Positions 16,260-25,525 of a stretch of DNA of 64,000 nt are shown here, one piece after another. The stretch's first letter is position 1. Each line of letters begins with the position of its first letter. Below the pieces are notes generated by a model. That model saw only the letters and a list, made by a program, of their open reading frames with translations, searched no databases and had not been told where the DNA came from. The stretch spans positions 136,159-200,158 of the forward strand of contig CACAND010000001.1 of assembly GCA_902533795.1 (NCBI GenBank), read 5' to 3'. Position numbers and translations under genes: made by a program. The stretch comes from an uncultured Candidatus Actinomarina sp. (lineage in GTDB: Bacteria > Actinomycetota > Acidimicrobiia > Actinomarinales > Actinomarinaceae).

Positions 16260-17219
16260 ATGAAAAAAACATTAATAATTATATTATTAGTTGTAATTTT
16301 GGGGGGATACTTCTTCGCTGGTTACAATGTGTACAGCCAAGCTGCTTTAGTTGAGTGTTCAGTACCTGAAGTAGATAAAAATAATAGACCTGACAATTTT
16401 TCTCTTTCTGATAAAGATGTTTTGTGGGATCCATCAGAATATTTTGTCAGAAGTTATGAAGTAGTAAATATTGAAATACCAAATGAAAATATTACATTAG
16501 GTTCATGGTGGATAGATGCGCAGAATAACAATGGGCCAACAATTTTGGTTCTACATGGATTAGGAAGTAGTAAATATTCTCCTGATATGTTGCTAACTGC
16601 TGGAATATTGTTCCAAAACGGATTTAATGTTCTTGCTATTGATTTCAGAGATCATGGTGATAGCACATGCGAAGACGGGTTTCATTCGGCGGGACAAAAA
16701 GAATCTGATGATGTTGTTGCCGCTTTGAATTGGATTATAAATGAAAAAGATATTACGCCAAACAATATTGGAATTTATGGATCGTCTTTGGGTGCACTAG
16801 TTGGATTATTGACTCCTGCTAAATCAAATAATTTTTCTGCTTTAGCTGTTTTAGATGCTCCATTTGATTTTGAAACTTTAGTAAAAGAGGAACTAATTTA
16901 TCAAGATTTTACTGAATTGCTCTGGATGCCACTTTATCATTATGTTTTAATCTTTGAGGGCGTCAATTTATTAGCAGACAATCCAGCAGATTCTTTAAAA
17001 GCCAGTAACAATCAGCCAATTCTAATATTTAATGGTATGAATAATGATAGAGTGCTCTCGCATCACACAGATGATTTAATAGAATCAGCCAATAGTATTG
17101 GTATAGAAATAGAAGTTAATCGTTATAAAGAACTCGGACACACACGTGTCCTTTATGATTATCCAGAAGAATTCGCTGAAAAATTAATTCAATTTTTTAC
17201 AAAAAATTTATCTCAATGA
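16260..17219 (+). CDS. membrane-anchored alpha/beta hydrolase
   Basis: About 319 residues from the ATG at 16260; a GTG eight codons upstream is possible but less typical. A signal-anchor (residues 1-23) starts MKKTLIIILLVVILGG. The serine-hydrolase core has VLHGLGSSK (oxyanion strand), LAIDFRDHGDS, the nucleophile elbow GIYGSSLGALVG, and a catalytic-His segment ELGHTRVLYD. Substrate unknown. The stop overlaps the next hydrolase start (ATGA), so the two are coupled. Confidence 0.82.
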   Translation: MKKTLIIILLVVILGGYFFAGYNVYSQAALVECSVPEVDKNNRPDNFSLSDKDVLWDPSEYFVRSYEVVNIEIPNENITLGSWWIDAQNNNGPTILVLHGLGSSKYSPDMLLTAGILFQNGFNVLAIDFRDHGDSTCEDGFHSAGQKESDDVVAALNWIINEKDITPNNIGIYGSSLGALVGLLTPAKSNNFSALAVLDAPFDFETLVKEELIYQDFTELLWMPLYHYVLIFEGVNLLADNPADSLKASNNQPILIFNGMNNDRVLSHHTDDLIESANSIGIEIEVNRYKELGHTRVLYDYPEEFAEKLIQFFTKNLSQ

Positions 17220-18430
17220 AAAAGTTATTTTATTTTATAATTTCAATTTTTATAGTTTTGATGTTTGGTGCTGGGTGGTACTTTTCAGGATTGATTTATA
17301 GTGTTGGTTTAAATCCAGAATTTACTGACTCAGGAAGTGTTGGAACCGCAGAAGATAGAGTAAAAATTGATTCAATAAATTCTTCAAGCTTAACCTTTGA
17401 TATTCAAGAAGAACAATGGGGTTATCTCTATGAAAATGGTGTGTATGGAATTATTGGCCAAAATGGAGATGCAGTTGTTGGTAAAATTTTATCCGTTAAT
17501 GAAAATTTGGTTACACGAGAACTTATACAAATTAGTGGAACTTTGGTCGAAGGAGACCTTATAAGAGATTCTGCATTAATTGTGAAAGACGAAGATACGA
17601 ATAAATATAAAATTTTAGGTTCTAACAGCTGGTCAGGTCAGGTCTCAGAGGGCGTGTATACTCCAAAATCAGTCGCTGATTTAGATTTTGAAACTGTAAC
17701 ATACACATCTGAACTTGGAGATTTTCCTGCGTATTTAACAAATGATGGGGATAAAGGAATTGTAATTTTTGTTCATGGATTTAGGGGTGATTACAAAAGA
17801 GAGGTCTTCGCAATGGTACGTGGTGCAGAGTTTGCTGAAAATGGATACAGATCAATGATTATTTCTTATAGAAATGACAGAGGACTACCTCAAGATCCTT
17901 CAGGAATTTTTCAATATGGTGTAACAGAATGGAAAGATCTTGATTCAGCGATAGAAAAAGCTAGAACGCTAACTGACAACATTGTTTTATTTTGCATAAG
18001 TGGCGGTGGAGGTCCTTGTTCTTCTTGGTTAGGAAATGCAGAGAATCAAAACCAAGTATCAGGTGTAATTTATGAAGCCCCAGTAATAAGTTTTTGGGAA
18101 AGTGTAGAAATTAATGGAGAGTCAAGATTTCCATGGGTTCCTTCTTCACTATTTAGTTATTTCAAGATATTTACTGAAATCAGATATGGCGTAGATTTTG
18201 ATTCCATGGACTTTAGATATGACTTAATTGATTCTCAAATTCCAGCTTTATTATTTCATGGTGATGATGATGAATGGGTTCCCGTCTCAATGTCTGATTT
18301 TATTGCATCTAGTAGAGACTACAAATACACATACAAAAGATATGAAAATGTGGGGCATGTAACTGCATGGAATGCTGACCCTGAAGATTATCGAAAAACA
18401 ATCAAAGAATTTCTTAATTCGTTAGATTAA
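17216..18430 (+). CDS. exported alpha/beta hydrolase with N-terminal extra domain
   Basis: 404 residues. An N-terminal signal anchor (about 3-24) is followed by a beta-rich region (about 40-150) with no recognised family. The alpha/beta hydrolase fold has IVIFVHGFRGDYKRE, IISYRNDRG, a nucleophile elbow in FCISGGGGPCSS, an Asp in LLFHGDDDEWVP, and His in YENVGHVTAW. It is translationally coupled to the hydrolase upstream, so both may act on the same surface or envelope ester. The last 9 bases overlap the convergent glycosyltransferase gene. Confidence 0.8.
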   Translation: MKKLFYFIISIFIVLMFGAGWYFSGLIYSVGLNPEFTDSGSVGTAEDRVKIDSINSSSLTFDIQEEQWGYLYENGVYGIIGQNGDAVVGKILSVNENLVTRELIQISGTLVEGDLIRDSALIVKDEDTNKYKILGSNSWSGQVSEGVYTPKSVADLDFETVTYTSELGDFPAYLTNDGDKGIVIFVHGFRGDYKREVFAMVRGAEFAENGYRSMIISYRNDRGLPQDPSGIFQYGVTEWKDLDSAIEKARTLTDNIVLFCISGGGGPCSSWLGNAENQNQVSGVIYEAPVISFWESVEINGESRFPWVPSSLFSYFKIFTEIRYGVDFDSMDFRYDLIDSQIPALLFHGDDDEWVPVSMSDFIASSRDYKYTYKRYENVGHVTAWNADPEDYRKTIKEFLNSLD

Positions 18431-19555
18431 AGATTTATAAATAGTTTCTAAATTATCAGTAGTTTTTAACCAGCTATAATTTTTTGATTTTTCAAAACAA
18501 TTGTTCGAAATTTCTTTAAATTTTTCTTCATCGTTTAATAATTTTTTAACAAAATTATTTACTTCTCCATCTATTAAACTTTCTGATAAATACCCATTCT
18601 TGTTGTTTTCAATAATTTCCATCAACGATCCATTATTAGTTGTTAGTACAGGCACCCCCATTGTGTTAGCTTCGATAGCAACAAGCCCAAAAGTTTCAAA
18701 TTGTGAGGTATGAATCAATAATTTTGCTTTATTTAGTAATTCTATAATTTTTATTTGAGGAAGATTATCTAAGAACTCAATATTCTCTTCCAAATTAAAA
18801 TCTTTGACAGTTTTCTTAAGCTCCTGTAAATATTCGTTTCCATACTTGCCACTAGGTCCCCCAATAAAAATACATTTAAAATCATTTTCAATTTTTTTAA
18901 AATTATTTAAAAATTCTAAGGTTTGAAGTTGTCCTTTTTGTTCTTGTATTCTTCCAATAGATAAAAAAATGTTTTCTTTTTTAACTGACAAATTAGGAGA
19001 AAATATTTTTCTATCAACTCCTGGAATAACTTTTTTAATTTTATTTTCATCAACTTTGTATGTATCAGTAATCAACATAGTTTCAAAAACTGAAGAAGCA
19101 GTAACTACATCAGATGATGTCATTACTATTTTTTCGCAATCAACTCTTTCCTTGTTGTAACCGTCTAAAAAAACCCCCAAACTGTGAGATGTAAAAACAA
19201 AAGGTATGTTTAATTCATTTGAAATCTCTTTTGCAATAAGACCTGACAACCAATAATGTGCATGAATTACGTCAAAGCTTTTAAGTTCTAAGGATTCTTC
19301 AAGTTTATTTTTAAATGTCTGCAAGTGTATTTCTTTATCCTCCACATTTAGTTCAGGTTCAAATATGTCCAACGAAATAAATTCAAGATTTTTATTTTTA
19401 AAACTCTCTGCTTTTTCACCTGTTACAACAGTTACATTGTGCTTCTCTGATAAGTGTTTTGAAATTTGTTGAACGTAAACACTCATACCTCCACCATCAT
19501 TTTTTCCTATTTCACTGAAAGGAGAAGCGTGAAATGATAATTGGAGAATATTCAT
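18422..19555 (-). CDS. GT4 glycosyltransferase (MshA/sucrose-synthase-like)
   Basis: 377 residues. The N-terminal domain has GGGMSVYVQQISKHLSE, the nucleotide-sugar loop typical of MshA-like GT4 enzymes, and FDVIHAHYWLSG. The C-terminal domain has FLSIGRIQEQKGQLQTLEFL, then FETFGLVAIEANTMGVPVLTT with the conserved E-x7-E. Mycothiol GlcNAc transfer is possible but not shown. It overlaps the FemAB-like gene upstream by 4 bases (ATGA), so the two are coupled. Confidence 0.82.
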   Translation of the reverse strand: MNILQLSFHASPFSEIGKNDGGGMSVYVQQISKHLSEKHNVTVVTGEKAESFKNKNLEFISLDIFEPELNVEDKEIHLQTFKNKLEESLELKSFDVIHAHYWLSGLIAKEISNELNIPFVFTSHSLGVFLDGYNKERVDCEKIVMTSSDVVTASSVFETMLITDTYKVDENKIKKVIPGVDRKIFSPNLSVKKENIFLSIGRIQEQKGQLQTLEFLNNFKKIENDFKCIFIGGPSGKYGNEYLQELKKTVKDFNLEENIEFLDNLPQIKIIELLNKAKLLIHTSQFETFGLVAIEANTMGVPVLTTNNGSLMEIIENNKNGYLSESLIDGEVNNFVKKLLNDEEKFKEISNNCFEKSKNYSWLKTTDNLETIYKSLI

Positions 19556-20373
19556 ACTTTAATTTTTAAATCATACAATTGATGGACTTCTCCACCAAAG
19601 TTAAATTTATATTTTTCTTCACCTTTAAGAAAATCGAAATACTGTTTACTTTTTTTCATGCTGTTTTGTAAAAGTTGATCGTTTAAGTAAGTTCCCGTAT
19701 TAAATTCATCTAAATTATGGTCTCTGCATGAGTTGTACAGGTACTCTACCTTTTCAGATTCATAGACAAAAGCACCAGCAATCATTAAATTTTTCTGTTT
19801 AAGATAATGAATTTTCCAATTATTTTCTTTAAAAAGGGCTTTATAAAACTTTTCAATCTTCTCTGTCATATACTTACCTTTTTCACCAGTTGATTTTCTA
19901 TGCAATTTGATGAATTCATCAAAAATAGTCTCATCTTTTGATTGCTCGTAAGAAAAATCATCGAACTTATCCTCAAATATCCTTTTTTTTCTTTTTAGTT
20001 CATGCCTATTTTTTTTACTTAGACTTTTTAAGTAAGAATCATAGTTGTCAGGCAATTCAAGATAGACCGCAATATCACTTTTCTCTATTTTGATAGAAGA
20101 AAATGAGTGGTGATTTAGGAATTCACTTACTTGAAAATAGCTCAACGAATCAAGATCAAAGTGGTTTATATTCAATTCACTTATTTGTTCTTTAGAGAAA
20201 AAAGGGGTTATTCGATAATCAACAAAATCTCTGTTGAGATTAAAAGAAACGGCTCCTGAATCAATTTTGTAGTAATCAAATAGTTTTTCAAGATTAGATT
20301 CATTCAATATTTCTCCAGCTTCTATAAATTCTAGATTTATGAATGGGGAACTAGCTACAAGATCTTTAACCAC
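19552..20373 (-). CDS. FemAB/GNAT-type acyltransferase (Acetyltransf_6-like)
   Basis: 273 residues. The central helical region has LKSLSKKNRHELKRKKRIFE, the lysine/arginine-rich segment that precedes the second GNAT domain in FemAB-like (BioF2) proteins. It is followed by FIKLHRKSTGEKGKY, IAGAFVYESEKVEYLYNSC and YFDFLKGEEKYKFNFGG, the family's closing motif. Such proteins transfer amino acids or acyl groups to envelope glycans or lipids. It sits between a membrane protein and the GT4 gene and is probably co-transcribed with both. Confidence 0.72.
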   Translation of the reverse strand: MVKDLVASSPFINLEFIEAGEILNESNLEKLFDYYKIDSGAVSFNLNRDFVDYRITPFFSKEQISELNINHFDLDSLSYFQVSEFLNHHSFSSIKIEKSDIAVYLELPDNYDSYLKSLSKKNRHELKRKKRIFEDKFDDFSYEQSKDETIFDEFIKLHRKSTGEKGKYMTEKIEKFYKALFKENNWKIHYLKQKNLMIAGAFVYESEKVEYLYNSCRDHNLDEFNTGTYLNDQLLQNSMKKSKQYFDFLKGEEKYKFNFGGEVHQLYDLKIKV

Positions 20374-20378
20374 AGAGT

Positions 20379-21122
20379 CTAGAATAACCCATTAATGAGA
20401 TTTAATACATCTACGAAATACAAAGAAAATAAAAATGCGATTAAATAATCATAAAGATAAATTTGTGTCGTGAGCTCTGAAAAATATTTGTACTCTCTTC
20501 TATTTCTTTGAAATAAGAAATTTAAAATTGTTGTAGATATTGAGACTAAACCTGCTGCGATAAAAATATATTGAAAACTAAAACCTAAAAATAAACTTAT
20601 GGTTGTTATCACAAAAAATGAAGCAAAAAAATTAAAAAAGTATTGATAGTTACTAAATTGAATGTTTAAAAATGTTGCAAGAGTTTTTATAAAGAAGAGC
20701 ATCAAGAATAAAAATGTTAAATAATCTAAATTTTCAATAAATTCTTTGGAAACGCAAAAAGAAATAATGTAAAAACTAATTACTGTCACTAGATACGAAC
20801 TACCAAATGTTGATATGCTTATTTCATTAAAAACTAGATATAAAATTCCAACCAAAATCGATACTAAAAATATCGTTCCTTTTATATCGTCAATTTCTAG
20901 GAAGGATGTCAGAACCGGGATAAACGAGATAGACAATAATAAAAGAATAAAAATAAATTCGTTATTGTCTGTTCTTAATTCGCAAAGTAATAATTCAAGT
21001 TGCCAAGCTAATGCTAAGCCTACAAAACACGCGATAATCAGGCTACTGTTGTTCAAAAAAATAGTAATGAAAATACCAAAAGTTAAAACTGTTTGTACGT
21101 ATCTAAGTTGGGTTTGTAACAT
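20379..21122 (-). CDS. polytopic membrane protein of unknown function
   Basis: 247 residues with seven or eight membrane spans and few polar motifs. The family is not recognised. The overall layout and the basic segment FQRNRREYKYFSE before the last span recall phosphatidate cytidylyltransferase, but the CdsA signature is absent, so this is only an alternative reading. It ends 5 bases before the FemAB-like gene and is the first gene of the three-gene minus-strand unit. Confidence 0.5.
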   Translation of the reverse strand: MLQTQLRYVQTVLTFGIFITIFLNNSSLIIACFVGLALAWQLELLLCELRTDNNEFIFILLLLSISFIPVLTSFLEIDDIKGTIFLVSILVGILYLVFNEISISTFGSSYLVTVISFYIISFCVSKEFIENLDYLTFLFLMLFFIKTLATFLNIQFSNYQYFFNFFASFFVITTISLFLGFSFQYIFIAAGLVSISTTILNFLFQRNRREYKYFSELTTQIYLYDYLIAFLFSLYFVDVLNLINGLF

Positions 21123-21152
21123 TATCCTCGCGAAAATTTTACCTAGATATGC

Positions 21153-21180
21153 TTGAAAATTAAAGTGATTTGTATATAAT
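21153..21180 (+). promoter_or_regulatory. promoter of nrdJ
   Basis: TTGAAA (21153-21158) and TATAAT (21175-21180) are 16 bases apart, with TG two bases before the -10. The predicted transcription start near 21187 falls on the first NrdR box, consistent with repression by NrdR. Confidence 0.6.
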
Positions 21181-21186
21181 TAAAAA

Positions 21187-21233
21187 ACACTACATTTAGT
21201 GTCAAAAACAGTGGCATATACTACATTTAGTTA
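21187..21233 (+). promoter_or_regulatory. two NrdR boxes upstream of nrdJ
   Basis: ACACTACATTTAGTGT (21187-21202) is a near-perfect palindrome matching the NrdR consensus. ATACTACATTTAGTTA (21218-21233) is a second copy sharing the CTACATTTAGT core. The box starts are 31 bp apart, three helical turns, as known for NrdR operators. No NrdR gene lies in the window. Confidence 0.75.
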
Positions 21234-21248
21234 TAAAAAGGAGAAATT

Positions 21249-24200
21249 GTGGCAAAAAATTCAGGGCTAAAGATAAATAGGAAATATACCTCACCTGGTG
21301 ATCCTTATAAAGATATTGTTTGGGAGAAAAGAAGCTCCAAGATAGCCAACCCGGATGGATCAGTAGTTTTTGAAATGAACGATGTAGAAATCCCATCTAC
21401 CTGGTCACAAGTAGCAACAGATATTATGGTTTCAAAATACTTCAGAAAAGCTGGAGTTCCTCAAGTAGATGAAGATGGAAACGAATTGCTTGATGAAAGT
21501 GGACAAAAAATCTTAGGTCCTGAAACATCATCAAAACAAGTATTTAATAGACTTGCCGAAACATGGAGACATTGGGGAGAAAAAACAGGATACTTTGCCA
21601 CTGAAGAAGATGCTCAAGCATTTGAAGACGAACTAAAGTACATGCTTGCAACACAAATGGCAGCACCTAATAGTCCACAATGGTTTAACACAGGTTTAAA
21701 TTATAAATATGACCTTACAGGTAAAGCACAAGGCTTTTGGTTTGTTGATCCTGCAACAGGTGAGTTAACTCCAGGAGAAGATTCATACTCAAGGCCTCAA
21801 CCGCATGCTTGCTTTATTCAATCTATTGATGATGACCTTGTGAATGAAGGGGGGATCATGGATTTGTGGGTTAAAGAAGCAAGACTGTTTAAATTCGGAT
21901 CTGGTACAGGTACAAACTTTTCAAATTTAAGAGGAGAAGGAGAAAAACTTTCAGGTGGTGGAATGTCATCAGGAGTTATGTCTTTCTTAAAGATCGGTGA
22001 TAGAGCTGCTGGCGCAATTAAATCTGGAGGAACTACCAGAAGAGCAGCAAAAATGGTAATCCTGGATCTTGACCACCCAGATATCGAAGATTTTATAGAG
22101 TGGAAAGCAATTGAAGAAGATAAGGCAAGAGCACTAATAGCAGCCGGTTATCCGTCAGATTACAACGGAGAAGCTTACGAAACTGTTTCTGGTCAAAACT
22201 CAAACAACTCTGTAAGAGTCCCTAATGATTTTATTAAAGCCCTTGAAGCAGATGGAGATTGGGAACTTACTGCAAGAACAGATGGATCAACTATGAAAAC
22301 TGTAAAGGCTCGAGATCTTTGGAACAAAATTGCAGATGCAGCATGGAGATGTGCAGATCCAGGTGTTCAATTCAATACAACCATTAACGAATGGCATACT
22401 TCACCAGCTGGTGGTCAAATTAGAGCATCAAATCCATGTTCTGAATATCTATTTCTAGACAATACAGCTTGCAACCTTGCTAGTTTGAACTTAGTAAAGT
22501 TTTACGATGATGAGAAACAAGTTTTTGATATTGATTCTTATAAACATGCCTTGAGAATTTGGACAGTTGTGTTGGAAATATCAGTTGAAATGGCACAATT
22601 TCCTTCAAAAGAAATAGCCCAAGGTTCATATGATTACAGAACACTTGGTCTTGGTTATGCCAATTTAGGTTCGCTTTTAATGAGAAAAGGAATCGCCTAT
22701 GACTCTGAGCTTGGAAGGGCAATAGCTGGTGCCTTAACTGCAATGTTAACTGGTGAAGCCTATAAAACTTCTGCAGAAATGGCTAGTGTTGTAGGACCAT
22801 TTCCTAAATATTCCGAAAATAGTGAAAACATGCTTCGCGTAATGAACAACCACAGAAAAGCTGCATATGACTCTGGAGATTATGTAGGAATAAGTCACGA
22901 CTTGCTTCCTATTAATCAAGACCTCTGCCCTGATGATTTATTAAAAGGTGCTCAAGCTTCATGGGACGGGGCTGTAGAACTAGGTGACAAATATGGATAC
23001 AGAAATGCACAGGCAACAGTGTTGGCCCCTACAGGAACAATCGGATTACTCATGGATTGTGATACAACTGGTGTTGAACCTGATTTTGCATTAATGAAAT
23101 TTAAAAAGTTAGCCGGTGGTGGTTATATGAAGATCGCCAATCAATCAATAGGCCCAGCATTAAGTGCTCTTGGATACGATAGCGAGCAGACAAGCGATAT
23201 TATTCAATACGTGATCGGATCCATGTCTCTCAACGGCTCACCGTTTATCAATAGTGAAACACTTAAAGAAAAAGGTCTTAATGATAATGATATAGAGAGT
23301 ATTGAAAGTTCCCTCCCTGGAGCATTTGAAATTCAACATGCATTTAATGTCTTTGTTGTCGGTGAAGAAACCATGCAAAGGTTGAACATCTCTGAGGAGG
23401 ATTACACATCTTTTGACTTTAACCTTTTAGAGGAATTAGGTTTTACAAAAACTGAAATTGCTGAAGCAAACAAATATATTTGTGGAACGCAAACAATTGA
23501 GGGTGCTCCTCATTTACAAGACAAAGATCTAAGTGTTTTTGACTGTGCCAATAAGTGTGGAAAAGATGGAGAACGATTTATTCACTATATGGGTCACGTC
23601 AAGATGATGGCTGCTGCACAACCATTCATTTCAGGTGCAATTTCTAAAACAGTAAATATGCCTAATGAAGCAACAATAGAAGATATAGAAAATTGTTATT
23701 TTGAATCTTCTGGACTTGGAATTAAAGCAATTGCAATTTATAGAGATGGATCAAAAGCTTCACAACCGTTGTCTGCATCTTCAGATGATGGTGAATCTGA
23801 TGAAAGTGATCCTCAAGTTTCTGAGATTATTGAAAATGAATCTATGTTAATGCATGGAAACTTTGCTGCAGGAACAAGCCCAAGTAAAGCTTATGCAGGA
23901 ACAAATAGGCCTCGTTTCTTGTTACCAGAAAGAAGAGAAGGATGGACACAAGAAGCAAAGATTGCGGGTCATAAAGTATATCTAAGAACTGGTGAATATC
24001 CTGATGGAACACTTGGTGAAGTATTTATAGATATTGCGAAAGAAGGTGCCACCCTTAAAGGAGTATTAGGATGTTTTGCAATAGCAGTTTCAAAAGGTTT
24101 ACAGTATGGAGTGCCACTAGAAGAGTTCGTCGATACATTTACTTTTCAAACATTTGAACCACGGGGAATGGTTGAAGGACACGAAAACATAAAAATGAGT

Positions 24201-24665
24201 AACTCAATTATTGATTATGTTTTTAGAGCACTTGGTCTTGAGTACCTTAACAGGACTGATATTGTTCAGAATCCACCAAAAGAAGAGGTTAACGAACTTG
24301 AACAAGAGCCAAGTGCACCTGTTCAACAAGAGCCAAGTGCACCTGTTCAACAAGAGCCAAGTGCACCTGTTCAAGAACAATTAGTCGAACCAACAACTGA
24401 GGCAAATCAAATAGAAACAACTAATAGTTTTAAGGCGTCAGAACCTATATCTGAAGTTCAAGAAGTTCAGTTTTTGACAAAAGTTGAGGAAATTGAAACA
24501 ACCGATACAGCTGAAGCTGTATCAAATTCAGTAACAACAGTTCAAGAAGTCCTTGGTGACATGATGGGAGATGCACCTGCTTGTAATGAGTGTGGGCATA
24601 TAACAATAAGAAACGGTTCATGTTACAAATGCTTGAATTGTGGAAACTCTTTAGGTTGTAGTTAA
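21249..24665 (+). CDS. nrdJ: adenosylcobalamin-dependent (class II) ribonucleotide reductase
   Basis: 1138 residues. GTG start with an AAGGAG Shine-Dalgarno 5 bases before it. Family landmarks: SPQWFNTGL, FKFGSGTGTNFS, GGTTRRAAKM, the substrate-site SNPCSEYLFLDNTACNLASLNL, and LAPTGTIGLLMDCDTTGVEPDFAL. A zinc-ribbon C-terminus (C1112, C1115, C1125, C1128, C1131, C1137) probably re-reduces the active-site cysteines. Between catalytic core and ribbon, residues about 1019-1042 are three QEPSAPVQ repeats in a flexible linker. The enzyme makes deoxynucleotides using B12. Its stop shares bases with the stop of the convergent GT2 gene. Confidence 0.95.
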   Translation: MAKNSGLKINRKYTSPGDPYKDIVWEKRSSKIANPDGSVVFEMNDVEIPSTWSQVATDIMVSKYFRKAGVPQVDEDGNELLDESGQKILGPETSSKQVFNRLAETWRHWGEKTGYFATEEDAQAFEDELKYMLATQMAAPNSPQWFNTGLNYKYDLTGKAQGFWFVDPATGELTPGEDSYSRPQPHACFIQSIDDDLVNEGGIMDLWVKEARLFKFGSGTGTNFSNLRGEGEKLSGGGMSSGVMSFLKIGDRAAGAIKSGGTTRRAAKMVILDLDHPDIEDFIEWKAIEEDKARALIAAGYPSDYNGEAYETVSGQNSNNSVRVPNDFIKALEADGDWELTARTDGSTMKTVKARDLWNKIADAAWRCADPGVQFNTTINEWHTSPAGGQIRASNPCSEYLFLDNTACNLASLNLVKFYDDEKQVFDIDSYKHALRIWTVVLEISVEMAQFPSKEIAQGSYDYRTLGLGYANLGSLLMRKGIAYDSELGRAIAGALTAMLTGEAYKTSAEMASVVGPFPKYSENSENMLRVMNNHRKAAYDSGDYVGISHDLLPINQDLCPDDLLKGAQASWDGAVELGDKYGYRNAQATVLAPTGTIGLLMDCDTTGVEPDFALMKFKKLAGGGYMKIANQSIGPALSALGYDSEQTSDIIQYVIGSMSLNGSPFINSETLKEKGLNDNDIESIESSLPGAFEIQHAFNVFVVGEETMQRLNISEEDYTSFDFNLLEELGFTKTEIAEANKYICGTQTIEGAPHLQDKDLSVFDCANKCGKDGERFIHYMGHVKMMAAAQPFISGAISKTVNMPNEATIEDIENCYFESSGLGIKAIAIYRDGSKASQPLSASSDDGESDESDPQVSEIIENESMLMHGNFAAGTSPSKAYAGTNRPRFLLPERREGWTQEAKIAGHKVYLRTGEYPDGTLGEVFIDIAKEGATLKGVLGCFAIAVSKGLQYGVPLEEFVDTFTFQTFEPRGMVEGHENIKMSNSIIDYVFRALGLEYLNRTDIVQNPPKEEVNELEQEPSAPVQQEPSAPVQQEPSAPVQEQLVEPTTEANQIETTNSFKASEPISEVQEVQFLTKVEEIETTDTAEAVSNSVTTVQEVLGDMMGDAPACNECGHITIRNGSCYKCLNCGNSLGCS
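24303..24374 (+). repeat. 3 x 24-bp tandem repeat in nrdJ
   Basis: Three identical 24-bp units encode three copies of QEPSAPVQ in the linker before the C-terminal zinc ribbon. In-frame and uninterrupted, so length variation between strains would not break the gene. Confidence 0.9.
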
Positions 24666-25357
24666 TTAAAAAATCTATATTTTATTGTATTTAATAAATA
24701 TTGAATACCATCAAGGGCCTTGATTTTCTTTCCCTCAGAATATGAGCGCCCCTCATAGGCAATTGGAACTTCCAAAACAGATTTGTTATATTTTAAAAAT
24801 TTAGAAAGTAATTCAATTTCAATTGAGAATCCCGTTTCCCTTAGTTCGGTATTTATAAAAAACTTTGAAGGCATAAGTTTATAGCAAGTGGCAACATCCG
24901 TTACTTTATAGAAATTAACAAATGAAAAAAATAAAGACATAACTTTATTAGCTAAAAATGTTCTCAAATAAATATTTTCTCTTTGCTTATTTCCAATAAA
25001 TCTAGATCCAAGAATTAAAGAGTTTTGATTTGTTTGGGCCGCATCAAACATTTCAACAATATCTTCTGGAAAATATTCTAGGTCAGCATCATGAATCACA
25101 ACATGAGAAGTTTTAATCAAACTTCTACTAAACCCAAGTGCTGATCCTTTTCCTTTCTTTTTATTTGTTTTGTGTAATTCAATCTTTTTATGCTGAGTTT
25201 CTAAGTTTTTAGCAATATTATAAGAGTTATCTGTCGAATTATTATCAATCAAATAGATTGAAGAATAAATATCATGTGATAAAAGACGATCTACTGATTC
25301 TTCAAGAAACTGTTCTTCATTAAAAAAGGGAACAATTACAGATAAATTTATCACCAT
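24662..25357 (-). CDS. GT2 glycosyltransferase (dolichyl-phosphate-sugar-synthase-like)
   Basis: 231 residues, a single GT-A domain: LSVIVPFFNEEQFLEESV, then IYLIDNNSTDNSYNIA and GSALGFSRSL, with the metal-binding HDADLEY (D-x-D) and LILGSRF. No C-terminal membrane span. This resembles polyprenyl-phosphate mannose/glucose synthases, which supply lipid-linked sugars to GT-C membrane transferases. Six such GT-C-like proteins are encoded downstream, so a donor-supply role fits. Confidence 0.82.
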   Translation of the reverse strand: MVINLSVIVPFFNEEQFLEESVDRLLSHDIYSSIYLIDNNSTDNSYNIAKNLETQHKKIELHKTNKKKGKGSALGFSRSLIKTSHVVIHDADLEYFPEDIVEMFDAAQTNQNSLILGSRFIGNKQRENIYLRTFLANKVMSLFFSFVNFYKVTDVATCYKLMPSKFFINTELRETGFSIEIELLSKFLKYNKSVLEVPIAYEGRSYSEGKKIKALDGIQYLLNTIKYRFFN

Positions 25358-25391
25358 TTAATTATATACCTCATATTATAATTATTACCTC

Positions 25392-25465
25392 GGGCGCTTA
25401 GCTCAGTCTGGCAGAGCGCTTCCCTTACAAGGAAGAAGTCACAGGTTCAAATCCTGTAGCGCCCA
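25392..25465 (+). tRNA. tRNA-Val (anticodon UAC)
   Basis: Complete cloverleaf: acceptor GGGCGCT / AGCGCCC, D-arm GCTC...GAGC, anticodon stem CTTCC / GGAAG with loop CTTACAA (anticodon TAC), T-arm ACAGG-TTCAAAT-CCTGT and discriminator A25465. The CCA end is not encoded (CAA follows). The 3' half is duplicated 980 bp downstream, marking this gene as a probable integration site. Confidence 0.95.
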
Positions 25466-25483
25466 CAAGGGTTTTTCAGAAAT
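25424..25483 (+). repeat. direct repeat at tRNA-Val 3' end, copy 1 (att-like)
   Basis: Covers the anticodon loop, variable loop, T-arm, acceptor 3' strand and about 18 bases downstream (CAAGGGTTTTTCAGAAAT). It is matched by 26404-26462 with a few substitutions and one deletion. Confidence 0.75.
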
Positions 25484-25525
25484 CTTTACATATATATACG
25501 AACTTGACCCACATTTGAATCTTAA

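Noticed and set aside
24303-24374. Short regular repeats that might be a CRISPR array
   Set aside because: The units are contiguous without spacers and lie in frame inside nrdJ, with no cas gene nearby.
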